Assembly: GCA_937944405.1 (NCBI GenBank)
Contig: CALDYR010000021.1
Coordinates: 1-61,438 of the forward strand
Length of the DNA: 61,438 nucleotides
Source: an uncultured Pirellulaceae bacterium
GTDB taxonomy: Bacteria; Planctomycetota; Planctomycetia; Pirellulales; Pirellulaceae
Direction of reading: 5' to 3'
The position numbers and the translations under genes were made by a program. Under the pieces are notes generated by a model. It saw nothing but the letters and a program-made list of their open reading frames with translations. It was not told the origin of the DNA and searched no databases. This document shows positions 41,094-49,691 of the stretch, in pieces. Each line of letters opens with the position of its first letter. The first letter of the stretch is position 1.

Positions 41094-41223
41094 CATCTGT
41101 CCTGTTTTGGGGGTTGCGACATTATTAAAATTTGAATCTGAAAACGAGCTGCGAATTGTAATCGACATTGGACTGAAAGTATCCCCGGAGTAAGCACCAG
41201 AGGAATGTTCCGGGAATTTAATA

Positions 41224-42453
41224 TCAAAGCCGATCTAACAGATTCAGCAACGGATCGTAGGCTGCCCCGGCGACAACATCAGCCGCGCTGGCGGCAGCCC
41301 CACGAACTTCTTCAAAAACGGTGCCGCCGCTGGCCCAACTGGCAATGACATCGGCCATGTGGTCAACCTGTTGAACCACGGTGACCCCTTGGGGGGGAAC
41401 ACCGATACATCCTGCCGGCGTGCAGAGCAAGGGTTTGCCGTGAGCGATGGCTTCCACCGATTTAATTTTCAACCCCGTGCCGTAAAGGGCGGGATTGATG
41501 ACTCCATCGACCGCATCGTAAAACGCGCCAACCTCCGGCACCACGCCAAGCAGCCTGACGTTACCGAATCGAAGGTTCATCTCAACGCGGTCGGTCACAC
41601 TGCCCGCGACGCACAAACGCAGGCGAGACTGATCTGCAAATTGCTGCCAAACGTTTTCCAAAAAGTTGTTGATCGCGTCAGCATTGGAGTCATTATCCGA
41701 ACCAAGGTAGCCCAGCGTCAATCGCGCGGTTTTAGTGGGAATCTTGCGACAATGGACTGGCGTTTGCGGTTGATGCCCGACAACGATGATGGGTTTGTCA
41801 TCAACGAGCGCTATTAGTTGTTCGGCTTCCAGCGGCTGGATGGCGATCACGGTATCGAATGCTCGCAGCGCCTGAGCCTCCTGTTGCGGCGAAACGTCGA
41901 TCCAATGTGCGCGCTGGTGCTGAGCAAATTGTTGCTTCCGTTCCGACAACAGATCGTGCGTGTCGACCAAACAATGCACCTTGGTCCGAAGATGTTCAGG
42001 TAGCGATTCCACCAAGTACGCCATCGTGATGTACTCACAGATGATCGCATCGGGAGAAAAATCATCTACGACAACCCTAAAAGCATCTTCCGCCCAAGGC
42101 CAACGATAGTCGCCCAAACGCACCGAAGCCCGGCGGTCAGCGCGCAATTGGCGGCCCCAACAAGCGTCAATTACTGAACCAATGACGGCGTGAACGCCCG
42201 CTTTGATCTGCCATTTGAACTTCCAACACAGCGACTTGTTATTCGCTAAAGGGCGATCGGAACTGTGAAACGAAACGTCTAAACCCAACCGCTGAGCTGA
42301 TTGGTGATCGATTTGCTGCACATGCCCAGGAAAGAAAACTCGAACGCAATGTCCGCGATTTTGCAAGGCTTTGACCAGCGCGAAAATCCGTTGTTGTGCA
42401 CCGGTTTGCCGCTTCCAAAACGGGACGATGGTCGCAATCAAGATTTTCTTCAT
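41224..42453 (-). CDS. GT4-type glycosyltransferase
   Basis: A 409-residue GT-B fold enzyme. The N-domain begins KKILIATIVPFWKRQTGAQQR, the usual Gly-rich donor/acceptor loop of GT4 enzymes. The C-domain shows VRLLGVVPEVGAFYDAVDGVINPALYGTGLK-type features, with the retaining-GT Glu region in GLKIKSVEAIAHGKPLL. It probably adds sugars to surface or exported polysaccharide. Together with the acyltransferases and the PEP-CTERM protein it fits an exopolysaccharide envelope. panD follows upstream on the same strand with about 130 bp between them. Confidence 0.82.
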   Translation of the reverse strand: MKKILIATIVPFWKRQTGAQQRIFALVKALQNRGHCVRVFFPGHVQQIDHQSAQRLGLDVSFHSSDRPLANNKSLCWKFKWQIKAGVHAVIGSVIDACWGRQLRADRRASVRLGDYRWPWAEDAFRVVVDDFSPDAIICEYITMAYLVESLPEHLRTKVHCLVDTHDLLSERKQQFAQHQRAHWIDVSPQQEAQALRAFDTVIAIQPLEAEQLIALVDDKPIIVVGHQPQTPVHCRKIPTKTARLTLGYLGSDNDSNADAINNFLENVWQQFADQSRLRLCVAGSVTDRVEMNLRFGNVRLLGVVPEVGAFYDAVDGVINPALYGTGLKIKSVEAIAHGKPLLCTPAGCIGVPPQGVTVVQQVDHMADVIASWASGGTVFEEVRGAAASAADVVAGAAYDPLLNLLDRL

Positions 42454-42581
42454 CCAGTCATCGCCGTTTCATCAAGTTGGCACCGCCGCAAAGAAGGATC
42501 AAGAACGTTGCGGCACGCATGAGGGTTAATTCCCACGTAGTTTTCGTTTTCACGGGGTTTGCGATTGCCAAGGTTTTACGA

Positions 42582-42968
42582 TTACGCGGGTTTCAAGTTG
42601 TTTTTGGATTTTTCGACCGAACGAGTAATTTTGTTATCATCATCAACAAGCACAATTTGAGCCGAATGGTTTTCGACTTCTTCTTCATTCATTTCACCAT
42701 AGCAGCAAATAATGACGACGTCGTCGACTTTGACCAGTCGGGCAGCGGCTCCGTTGATGCAGATTTTACCGGACCCCGGGACGCCCGGAATCACGTAGGT
42801 TGAAAGCCGCGTCCCGTTGGTGACGTTGTAGATGTCCACTTTTTCAAACGGCACCATTTTGGCTTCATCCAGCAGATCGGTATCGACGGTGATACTGCCT
42901 TCGTAATTGAGATCGGCTTGGGTGACCCGAGCGCGGTGAATTTTTGATCGTAACATCGTCCGAAGCAT
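42582..42968 (-). CDS. panD: Aspartate 1-decarboxylase
   Basis: Makes beta-alanine for pantothenate and CoA. The proenzyme cleaves itself to form a pyruvoyl group. From ATG 42968 the protein has 128 residues and aligns with the E. coli start (MLRTMLRSKIHRARVT). The self-cleavage pair Gly24-Ser25 is in the motif NYEGSI, and the conserved Tyr/Asn region GKICINGAAARLV is present. An upstream in-frame ATG (43013) is outside the family. Other pan genes are not in the window. Confidence 0.94.
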   Translation of the reverse strand: MLRTMLRSKIHRARVTQADLNYEGSITVDTDLLDEAKMVPFEKVDIYNVTNGTRLSTYVIPGVPGSGKICINGAAARLVKVDDVVIICCYGEMNEEEVENHSAQIVLVDDDNKITRSVEKSKNNLKPA

Positions 42969-43592
42969 AGGGAGACTCGTTTTTCTCTTGGTCCACGACT
43001 GGTTTAAGCTCAACAGTGTGCCTAATCGCTATCAATTTCGCAACCCGCTAATCGCAACCCGCCAAATATGTCCGTGTAAAGAAGCCGTTTTACGCTCGGT
43101 CCATTCCGGCGGTTTGGGGCGCGGAAGTTTTGCGCGCCCCGACATCATGCAGGATTTTTTTGTGAGTGTCTCCTGCTCGGCACGACGCTCCCCGGACGGC
43201 GGTAAGTCTGCGGCGGTGCAGTATCGTCGGTAGCGCTGGATATCCGACGCCCTTCCATCGCCGCCGGCGGTGAATTCACAGTACGCGGAATCGAAAAAGC
43301 GCGGCTCGATTGAAGTGCCAACGCCGCGCTCGCAGACTCACAACCGACACATTTTAACACGCGATTCGGGCTGTACCAATCATGCGGTAACGCGCGGCGA
43401 CCGGGAAAGATAAGTTGTCAATTCCGACCAGATAAGGTTTCCGTTTTGCGTATTCATCGACGATAGTTTCAGCATTGAGGCAACGCGAGACGTGTTCACG
43501 GGAGAACACACCGACGCTTGGAAAAGCGTGGGGACGACACGGAAGGTCATCGCAGCACGCTTTCCATAAAACCTGATCACTCCATCTCAGGC
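42969..43592. other. Spacer between divergent panD and RNase HI-like gene
   Basis: About 620 bp. It contains a 14-bp tandem duplication (43038-43065) and otherwise no credible gene: minus-strand frames of 66-71 codons have biased composition and no ribosome-binding site. No tRNA or known riboswitch fold is seen. Confidence 0.4.
43038..43065. repeat. 14-bp tandem duplication
   Basis: TCGCAACCCGCTAA (43038-43051) followed by TCGCAACCCGCCAA (43052-43065); one mismatch. Confidence 0.85.
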
Positions 43593-44411
43593 ATGTCCCC
43601 GATGAAAACCGCTCCCCATTATTTATTACTCACTGACACCGATCAGTTCGAAGACCAAACTTGCGCGACGACTTCTGACGAGCACTCCATTGCTGGTTCG
43701 AAGTTTGCAGGCGGCCGCTGGCATTTTGTTCTTGAACCGATCCACCACGGCGTTCGAATCGAAGCTGACGATATCGAACCCGGCGTCTTTGGGGAGCGGT
43801 TAAACCTCTTAGCAGTCGTTCGCGGAATCGAAGCACTCGACCAACCCTCTCACGTGACCTTGGTCACGCCCAGCAAATACGTTGGTCGTGGCATTCGACG
43901 TGACATTCGTGTTTGGAAAGACAACAACTGGCAATGGGAGCGTTTCGGCCAGCGGGTCAGCGTGAAACACGCGGATCTATGGCGGCGAATCGACCGCGCG
44001 ATGGCGTTTCATAAAATAGACTGCCGAATCTTTGGAATTGGGCAACGAAAAAGCGGCCATGCAGCGGCACAACCGCTAAGAGATCTCAGCCTCGTCCACA
44101 GCCAAAACAACCCTTACGCCACCCCATTTGCTCACAGCACCCCGGAGAATGGGTATTCACCGTCGATCGCCCTAGGACTGCAGCGGAAATCGCGCCCGGC
44201 GGTCAACAGCAACCACCGTCGACGCATCGTTTTAACTTCGGAACGTATGAACGACGATTTTTTGGCATTGGATGACGTGGCGGCTTTGGAGTCCAAGCAC
44301 AAGAAACTTTTCAAAGCCACCAAAACGGGATGGACGCGCGTGACAGAGATCGATGCTGATTCGCCCATCAAAGGCAAGATGCCAGCCGCATTCGGATGTT
44401 CAGCCAATTAA
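43593..44411 (+). CDS. RNase HI-like protein, catalytic carboxylates degenerate
   Basis: A 272-residue protein whose residues about 8-150 follow the RNase HI fold motif by motif: LLLTDTDQF (beta-1), RLNLLAVVRGIEAL (helix A), VTLVTPSKYVGRGI (beta-4), VWKDNNWQW, and VKHADLWRRIDRAM (helix D). These align with E. coli NRMELMAAIVALEAL, VILSTDSQYVRQGI and VKNVDLWQRLDAAL. Of the four catalytic carboxylates only the first (D15/D17) is plausible; the Glu48 site is N71, the Asp70 site is P93, and the C-terminal GHxxNExxD motif is absent. It is thus probably a non-catalytic nucleic-acid binder. A basic C-terminal extension of about 120 residues follows. ATG 43593 or 43602. Confidence 0.7.
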   Translation: MSPMKTAPHYLLLTDTDQFEDQTCATTSDEHSIAGSKFAGGRWHFVLEPIHHGVRIEADDIEPGVFGERLNLLAVVRGIEALDQPSHVTLVTPSKYVGRGIRRDIRVWKDNNWQWERFGQRVSVKHADLWRRIDRAMAFHKIDCRIFGIGQRKSGHAAAQPLRDLSLVHSQNNPYATPFAHSTPENGYSPSIALGLQRKSRPAVNSNHRRRIVLTSERMNDDFLALDDVAALESKHKKLFKATKTGWTRVTEIDADSPIKGKMPAAFGCSAN

Positions 44412-44507
44412 CAAACCAACGTAGCAATGAATTGCTGCAAAATGGAGCCGAATTGGTAGACGCACCGACGGTTTCACTTTACCCTTAGAGAGACAACGGA
44501 TTGAGAT

Positions 44508-46742
44508 ATGAGCGCATGGAAGAACGTAGAAGTTTCGCTGGACATGAAGTCACTCTATGCTTTACAGGACGGTCGCCACGAAACGCCTCGGGATTTCCTT
44601 GGCCCCCAACAATTACAGCAGGACGATGGCAATAGTGTTTGCCCTTGTTTAGTGCGGGCCTTTCTGCCGGATGCGGATGAAGTCTGGATCGTCAATCCCA
44701 GCCGCACCGTAGAACAGGAAATGAAACGCGTACACGAATCGGGTCTGTTCGAAGTGATCTGTGAGAAGAACGTCTTTGAGACCGATCGCGGCCGCTATAA
44801 ATTAAAAGTACATCAAGGCGAAACGACGAAGATGATGAATGACCCTTATGCCTACGGTTCGATGTTGACCGAATTAGACCTTTATCTTTTCAACGAAGGC
44901 AACCACTACGAGATCTACGAAAAATTGGGAGCCCACCTGCGCGAGGTGGACGGTGTCCAAGGAGTGAATTTTGCCGTTTGGGCACCCAATGCGCGTGGCA
45001 TCAGTTTGGTCGGTGATTTCAACAACTGGGACGGCACCGCCAACCCGATGCACAAACTGATCCCCAGCGGCGTTTGGGAACTGTTCGTTCCCGGACTCGC
45101 GCCGGGCGAAAAGTACAAATTCAAAGTCAACGACGCCAACGGAAACATCGTCGAAAAAACTGATCCTTATGGTTTTTCCAGCGAAATTCCGCCCCGCACC
45201 GCGTCAGTGGTTACCGACCTCACGCAGTACCAGTGGCGGGACCAAGACTGGATCAAACAACGCCAAACCGAAGACCAGCTATCAAAACCGATTTCCGTTT
45301 ACGAACTGCACCCCGGAAGTTGGCAAAAAGACGAAAACGGCAACAGCTGGCTGAACTATCGTGACCTGGCCCAACGGGTGGTGCAATACTGTCAAGACTT
45401 CGGGTTTACGCACATCGAGTTAATGCCGATCACCGAACATCCGTTCACCGGGAGTTGGGGTTATCAGACCGTTGGGTATTTCGCGCCCACCAGCCGTTAC
45501 GGCAACCCCGAGGATTTAATGTTCTTGGTGGATCTCTGTCATCAAAACGGGATCGGCGTCATCGTCGACTGGGTTCCGGCCCACTTCCCTAAGGACGGTC
45601 ACGGGTTGGCTAAATTTGATGGGACTGCGTTGTTTGAACACGCCGACCCACGCCAGGGGTACCATCCCGACTGGGACACATTGATTTTCAATTACAGCCG
45701 AAACGAAGTTCGCAACTTCTTGATCTCCAACGCCCTGTTCTGGCTGAAGTATTATCACATTGACGGGCTGCGGGTCGATGCGGTGGCGTCGATGTTGTAC
45801 TTGGATTACAGCCGTGAAGACGGAGAGTGGGTGCCCAACCAATTCGGCGGACGCGAGAACATTGCAGCAATTGATTTTCTCAAACGCATGAATGAAAAAG
45901 TACACGAAGAATTCCCCGGAGCGCTGACGATCGCGGAAGAATCTACCGCTTGGGGCGGCGTGTCGCGACCGACCTACTGCGGCGGTTTGGGGTTCAGTCT
46001 GAAGTGGAATATGGGCTGGATGAACGACACCTTGCGTTACCAATCTAAGGAACCGGTCCATCGTCGATACCACCACGATGAATTAACGTTTAGCTTGATC
46101 TATGCGTTTACCGAAAACTTTATGCTACCTTTTTCGCATGACGAAGTCGTGCACGGAAAAGGGTCGTTGCTGGACCAGATGCCGGGCGACACATGGCAGA
46201 AGTTCGCTAACTTGCGTCTGCTGTACGCGTACATGTGGACCCACCCCGGCAAAAAGTTGCTGTTTATGGGCTGCGAATGGGGCCAGTGGAACGAATGGAA
46301 TGTGGACGATGGATTGCAGTGGGATTTGCTGCAGTGGGAAAACCATTGGGGTATGCAAAAATTAGTCGGCGATCTCAACCGTGTTTACAAATCTGAAAAG
46401 TCGCTTCATGAGGTCGACTTCGAAGACGCAGGATTCGAATGGGTCGATTCAATGAGCCACGAAACCAGCATCCTCGCCTATCTGCGTCGGGCAAAGGATC
46501 CTTCGGACTTTACATTGACGGTTTTGAACTTTACGCCGGTCGTTTACGAAAACTACCGCATCGGCGTCCCTGAACCGGGCAACTATGTGGAACTGCTCAA
46601 CAGTGACAGCGAAATTTACAGCGGTTCCAACCAGGGTAACGGAGGCGGCGTCGCAGCCGAACAGATCGAAGCCCAAGGCCGCCAGTGGTCCATCAACATC
46701 ACGTTGCCACCACTGGCCGGAGCGATCTTTAAGAAAGTGTGA
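44508..46742 (+). CDS. glgB: 1,4-alpha-glucan branching enzyme
   Basis: Forms alpha-1,6 branches in glycogen. The 744-residue GH13 enzyme has N-terminal beta-sandwich modules (VNFAVWAPNARGISLVGDFN), a TIM barrel and a C-terminal all-beta domain. The catalytic nucleophile is D424 (GLRVDAVASM), the general acid is in the AEEST motif (E477/E478), and the third Asp is in FSHDEVVHGKGS; the region DWVPAHFPKDGHG is typical. glgA/glgC/glgP are not adjacent. ATG at 44508. Confidence 0.95.
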   Translation: MSAWKNVEVSLDMKSLYALQDGRHETPRDFLGPQQLQQDDGNSVCPCLVRAFLPDADEVWIVNPSRTVEQEMKRVHESGLFEVICEKNVFETDRGRYKLKVHQGETTKMMNDPYAYGSMLTELDLYLFNEGNHYEIYEKLGAHLREVDGVQGVNFAVWAPNARGISLVGDFNNWDGTANPMHKLIPSGVWELFVPGLAPGEKYKFKVNDANGNIVEKTDPYGFSSEIPPRTASVVTDLTQYQWRDQDWIKQRQTEDQLSKPISVYELHPGSWQKDENGNSWLNYRDLAQRVVQYCQDFGFTHIELMPITEHPFTGSWGYQTVGYFAPTSRYGNPEDLMFLVDLCHQNGIGVIVDWVPAHFPKDGHGLAKFDGTALFEHADPRQGYHPDWDTLIFNYSRNEVRNFLISNALFWLKYYHIDGLRVDAVASMLYLDYSREDGEWVPNQFGGRENIAAIDFLKRMNEKVHEEFPGALTIAEESTAWGGVSRPTYCGGLGFSLKWNMGWMNDTLRYQSKEPVHRRYHHDELTFSLIYAFTENFMLPFSHDEVVHGKGSLLDQMPGDTWQKFANLRLLYAYMWTHPGKKLLFMGCEWGQWNEWNVDDGLQWDLLQWENHWGMQKLVGDLNRVYKSEKSLHEVDFEDAGFEWVDSMSHETSILAYLRRAKDPSDFTLTVLNFTPVVYENYRIGVPEPGNYVELLNSDSEIYSGSNQGNGGGVAAEQIEAQGRQWSINITLPPLAGAIFKKV

Positions 46743-46754
46743 CCCCTCGGTATA

Positions 46755-46799
46755 CCCAATGTGGTACTGCCCAATGTCGTAGTGCCCAATGTGGTATAC
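46755..46799. repeat. 15-bp tandem repeat, three units
   Basis: CCCAATGTGGTACTG, CCCAATGTCGTAGTG and CCCAATGTGGTATAC in succession, directly after the glgB stop. Confidence 0.9.
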
Positions 46800-46841
46800 G
46801 GTCGTTTTTCACCGAACGTTTAAAACAGCCACACAAACATT

Positions 46842-46871
46842 GGCCGAATTAAAATCGGCCGAATTAAAGAA
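46842..46871. repeat. 15-bp tandem duplication
   Basis: GGCCGAATTAAAATC (46842-46856) and GGCCGAATTAAAGAA (46857-46871); the first 12 bases are identical. Confidence 0.8.
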
Positions 46872-47055
46872 CGTCATGCGAAACAAAAGCGCCGTTGGCT
46901 TACGCGCCGCCGGCTTTCTCAACGCCGATTTGGGGCGAAACGCTTTTGCCGCCTCACTGTGAGCAAACACAATAAAACTCCGAAAAAATTGCTGTATCAG
47001 CGGTTTTTGCTTTTCTCTAAGTTACCAATTCTCGCATGGAAAATTTGGTGAAAAA

Positions 47056-48738
47056 ATGAGCGAAAATCCCCCGATACAACCCGGTCGAATTGAAGCGTTA
47101 ACGGGATTACGTTTCATTGCCGCGATGATGGTGTTCTGCTTTCACCTAGACAGTTCGCTGAAATCTAAATTTTTCTACGGCCCGATGGGTGGTATTGCGG
47201 TTTCGTTCTTCTTTGTGCTGTCGGGTTTTATTTTAACCTACGTTTACCGCGACCGACTCAAACGGGGCGCGCTGAAGCGATTTTACTTTACTCGGTGGGC
47301 CCGGATTTGGCCACTACACGCGGTGTGTTTGCTGGCGACCACTTGGCTGATTCCTTACGCACCGGCTGTCGAATTCCCCACCGCTCGACTGGTCAGCCAC
47401 TGGCTGTTGCTGCAATCTTGGGTGCCCGACCTAAGTTATATCCTCAGCTACAATGGGGTCGCGTGGAGTATTTCCACCGAAGCATTTTTCTACTTGATGT
47501 TCCCGCTGTTTTTATTGGGAGGGCTGAGGCAATTTTGGTGGAAGTATCTGGCAACGATTGCGTTCACCGTGATCGCTCTAACAGCGATGACCAAAATCGC
47601 CGCGACACCGGCCTGGGCGGCGGTCGTGAACATGCACCACGTTTCGCACTTCAACCCAGCCCTTCGGTTATTTGAATTTGTCTCCGGTATGGCAACGGCC
47701 TACCTGTTCATGTCGACGCGCCGGGTAAGTATTTCTTGGCTTCAAATTTCTCGTTGGCCAGTCGCCGTGCAGACGGCCTTAGAAGCCTGCGCGTTGTCGT
47801 TAGCCGCACTTTCCTTCTACGGACTGCAATGGATTGGCTATTACGACTGGGTGAATCGTGGGTTAGGGTTGGGCGGTGAAGTCAGCTATTGGTTGGTCTA
47901 TTGTGGCGGGATGCCGTTTCACGCTTTTTGCATTTTCGTCTTCGCGCAGTCTAACGGACTGCTGGGAAAATTCTGCTCGACAAGGCTGATGATCTTCTTG
48001 GGCGAAATAAGTTTCGCCCTCTACATGGTCCACCGACTGGTTATTTTAATGTTGATCAAACACTTCTGGGCTGGGTCGACGTTACCATACTGGACCATTG
48101 TCGGCAGCAGCCTCGTGGTGACCCTAGGGGTTTCAGCACTCTTGTTTGTGTTGGTCGAAATGCCAATGAAAACCGCGTTGTTAAAATGCTACGATGGTCA
48201 ATTTTGGATCGGCCTCAAAGGGTTTTGCGGCCAGACGGGCAGATTGTTTCTGCATCGCAGCGCTTATGCTTTCCTCGCGCTGGTGTTGCTGCCGATCGGT
48301 CTGCTGATCGGAACGACTCAAAACGCGCCGGCACCGGCGACTGCAGCCGAAGTAATCGAGCAATCGTTAAGGCCACAGATTGACTTTGGTAGTCAAATTC
48401 AATTGACAGCGTGGCAGTTTCACCCCAAACGCCTGGGAACCGAAGTTTCGTTGGTATGGACTGCCGAGCAACCCGTTTCACTGCGTCACGAGTACAAACT
48501 CAACGGCACTCCCTACGCCCCCAAGGGAAAACTGAACCTCAGCAAAGGCACCACAGTCCAACGATTTTTCGTACACCAAAACCACTGGAACAAGGGCGCA
48601 AGTTTCGATATGAAGCTTTGGAAGGAGGGAGAGTTACTGTACTCTAATGTGGGTATTGGCGAAATGAAAACCAACCCATCGCAACCGTCTTACCGGTTGG
48701 CCATACGTAAAACAAATGACGAAAACACCGACCGTTAG
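47056..48738 (+). CDS. Membrane acyltransferase (family 3) with extra C-terminal soluble domain
   Basis: A 560-residue protein. The first 380 residues are a ten-helix acyltransferase-3 domain with motifs LTGLRFIAAMMVFCFHL, GGIAVSFFFVLSGFILTY and FTRWARIWPLHAV. A further membrane helix (FLALVLLPIGLLIGTT) leads to a soluble domain of about 130 residues with a beta-rich look (QLTAWQFHPKRLGTE, TTVQRFFVHQNHWNKG). Such fusions usually place the extra domain outside the membrane. It likely modifies an exported sugar or lipid; the acyl group is unknown. ATG at 47056; ribosome-binding site weak. Confidence 0.85.
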   Translation: MSENPPIQPGRIEALTGLRFIAAMMVFCFHLDSSLKSKFFYGPMGGIAVSFFFVLSGFILTYVYRDRLKRGALKRFYFTRWARIWPLHAVCLLATTWLIPYAPAVEFPTARLVSHWLLLQSWVPDLSYILSYNGVAWSISTEAFFYLMFPLFLLGGLRQFWWKYLATIAFTVIALTAMTKIAATPAWAAVVNMHHVSHFNPALRLFEFVSGMATAYLFMSTRRVSISWLQISRWPVAVQTALEACALSLAALSFYGLQWIGYYDWVNRGLGLGGEVSYWLVYCGGMPFHAFCIFVFAQSNGLLGKFCSTRLMIFLGEISFALYMVHRLVILMLIKHFWAGSTLPYWTIVGSSLVVTLGVSALLFVLVEMPMKTALLKCYDGQFWIGLKGFCGQTGRLFLHRSAYAFLALVLLPIGLLIGTTQNAPAPATAAEVIEQSLRPQIDFGSQIQLTAWQFHPKRLGTEVSLVWTAEQPVSLRHEYKLNGTPYAPKGKLNLSKGTTVQRFFVHQNHWNKGASFDMKLWKEGELLYSNVGIGEMKTNPSQPSYRLAIRKTNDENTDR

Positions 48739-48919
48739 CGCGCTTCTATTTCACACCGCGCCAAAGGATTCAAAAAAACAAGGGCAATTTACCGTTGGGC
48801 AACAGACAACAGAAGCAACTGTTGGCAGAAGTCCTTGAGGACCGAAACCCTCAGCGCCGCAACAGTTCCACGCAAATCATCTTTTGACTTGCCACCGTCC
48901 CCCTTCACGCCGGATTAAT

Positions 48920-48960
48920 AAAAAAACGCTCTTTCAAATCGGACATGATTCGCAAGAGCG
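48920..48960 (-). terminator. Rho-independent terminator of frr
   Basis: On the minus strand CGCTCTT (48954-48960) pairs with AAGAGCG (48927-48933), with an inner AATC/GATT pairing, followed by six or more T. It lies 45 bp beyond the frr stop. Confidence 0.8.
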
Positions 48961-49004
48961 GCGTAAGAGCGGATTGTGTGTGACTGGTATGGGGAAGGGG
49001 CATG

Positions 49005-49568
49005 CTACGCGTCGTCCATTACCTCTTTTTCGCGCCCTTTGGAAATGGATTCTGCCTTCTCTTCAAACTTCTTGGTCAGGTCTTGGACATCGTTTTTGAT
49101 GTCATCGCGTTGATCTTCGGAGATCAATTTGTCCTTCGCTTCGTTATCGGCGCTCTTGTTGCCGTCGCGCCGAACGCTGCGGATGGAAATTTTCGCCTCT
49201 TCCGTCAAATCCTTGATACGATTGACCATCTTTTTGCGTACGTCGGTCGAAAGGGCTGGGATGTTGATCCTGACCACGCGTCCGTCACTTTGTGGGTTGA
49301 AGCCAAGGTCGCTGGAAACGATCGCTTTTTCAATCTCCTTGATGATGCCGGTATCGTAAGGACGGATGACAATTTGCGAAGGTTCAGGGGCTCCCACCGA
49401 AGCCACTTGCTTCAACGGAGTCGGAGACCCATAAACGTCCACTCGGACAGAATCGACCAAACCGGGATTGGCCCGTCCGGTGCGGATCCCGCTGAGACTT
49501 TTCTTTAAGACTTCAATCGCTTTTTCCATCCGCTCTTCAGCGTCGGAAAGTATTTCATTGGCAGGCAT
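49005..49568 (-). CDS. frr: Ribosome recycling factor
   Basis: Splits post-termination ribosomes together with EF-G. The 187-residue length is usual. Landmarks: RMEKAIEVLKKSLSGIRTGRANPGLVD, the domain II hinge with VDVYGSPTPLKQVASV, and the C-terminal helix RRDGNKSADN. A strong AAGGAGG precedes the ATG at 49568 by 5 nt. The usual neighbour pyrH is not adjacent. A terminator follows, so this is the end of its transcript. Confidence 0.95.
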   Translation of the reverse strand: MPANEILSDAEERMEKAIEVLKKSLSGIRTGRANPGLVDSVRVDVYGSPTPLKQVASVGAPEPSQIVIRPYDTGIIKEIEKAIVSSDLGFNPQSDGRVVRINIPALSTDVRKKMVNRIKDLTEEAKISIRSVRRDGNKSADNEAKDKLISEDQRDDIKNDVQDLTKKFEEKAESISKGREKEVMDDA

Positions 49569-49691
49569 TAGCCCCTCCTTAGTTCTTCACGGTGGTTTCG
49601 TGCGATCCGATGACCACACGAACATTGACAAAGTTTAACTGATCCAAAGCTTGATAACAAATTGGGAAGGCGGATTTTCCGTGTGTGAATT

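Larger units (their letters stand above)
46743..47055. other. Spacer downstream of glgB
   Basis: About 310 bp with two tandem repeats (46755-46799, 46842-46871) and a longer inverted pair CAAAAGCG (near 46886) / CGCTTTTG (near 46942). No clear terminator or ORF. Confidence 0.45.

Noticed and set aside
43145..43360. Minus-strand frame of 71 codons between panD and the RNase HI-like gene
   Set aside because: Composition is Ser/Ala/Arg-biased, without start signal or family match.
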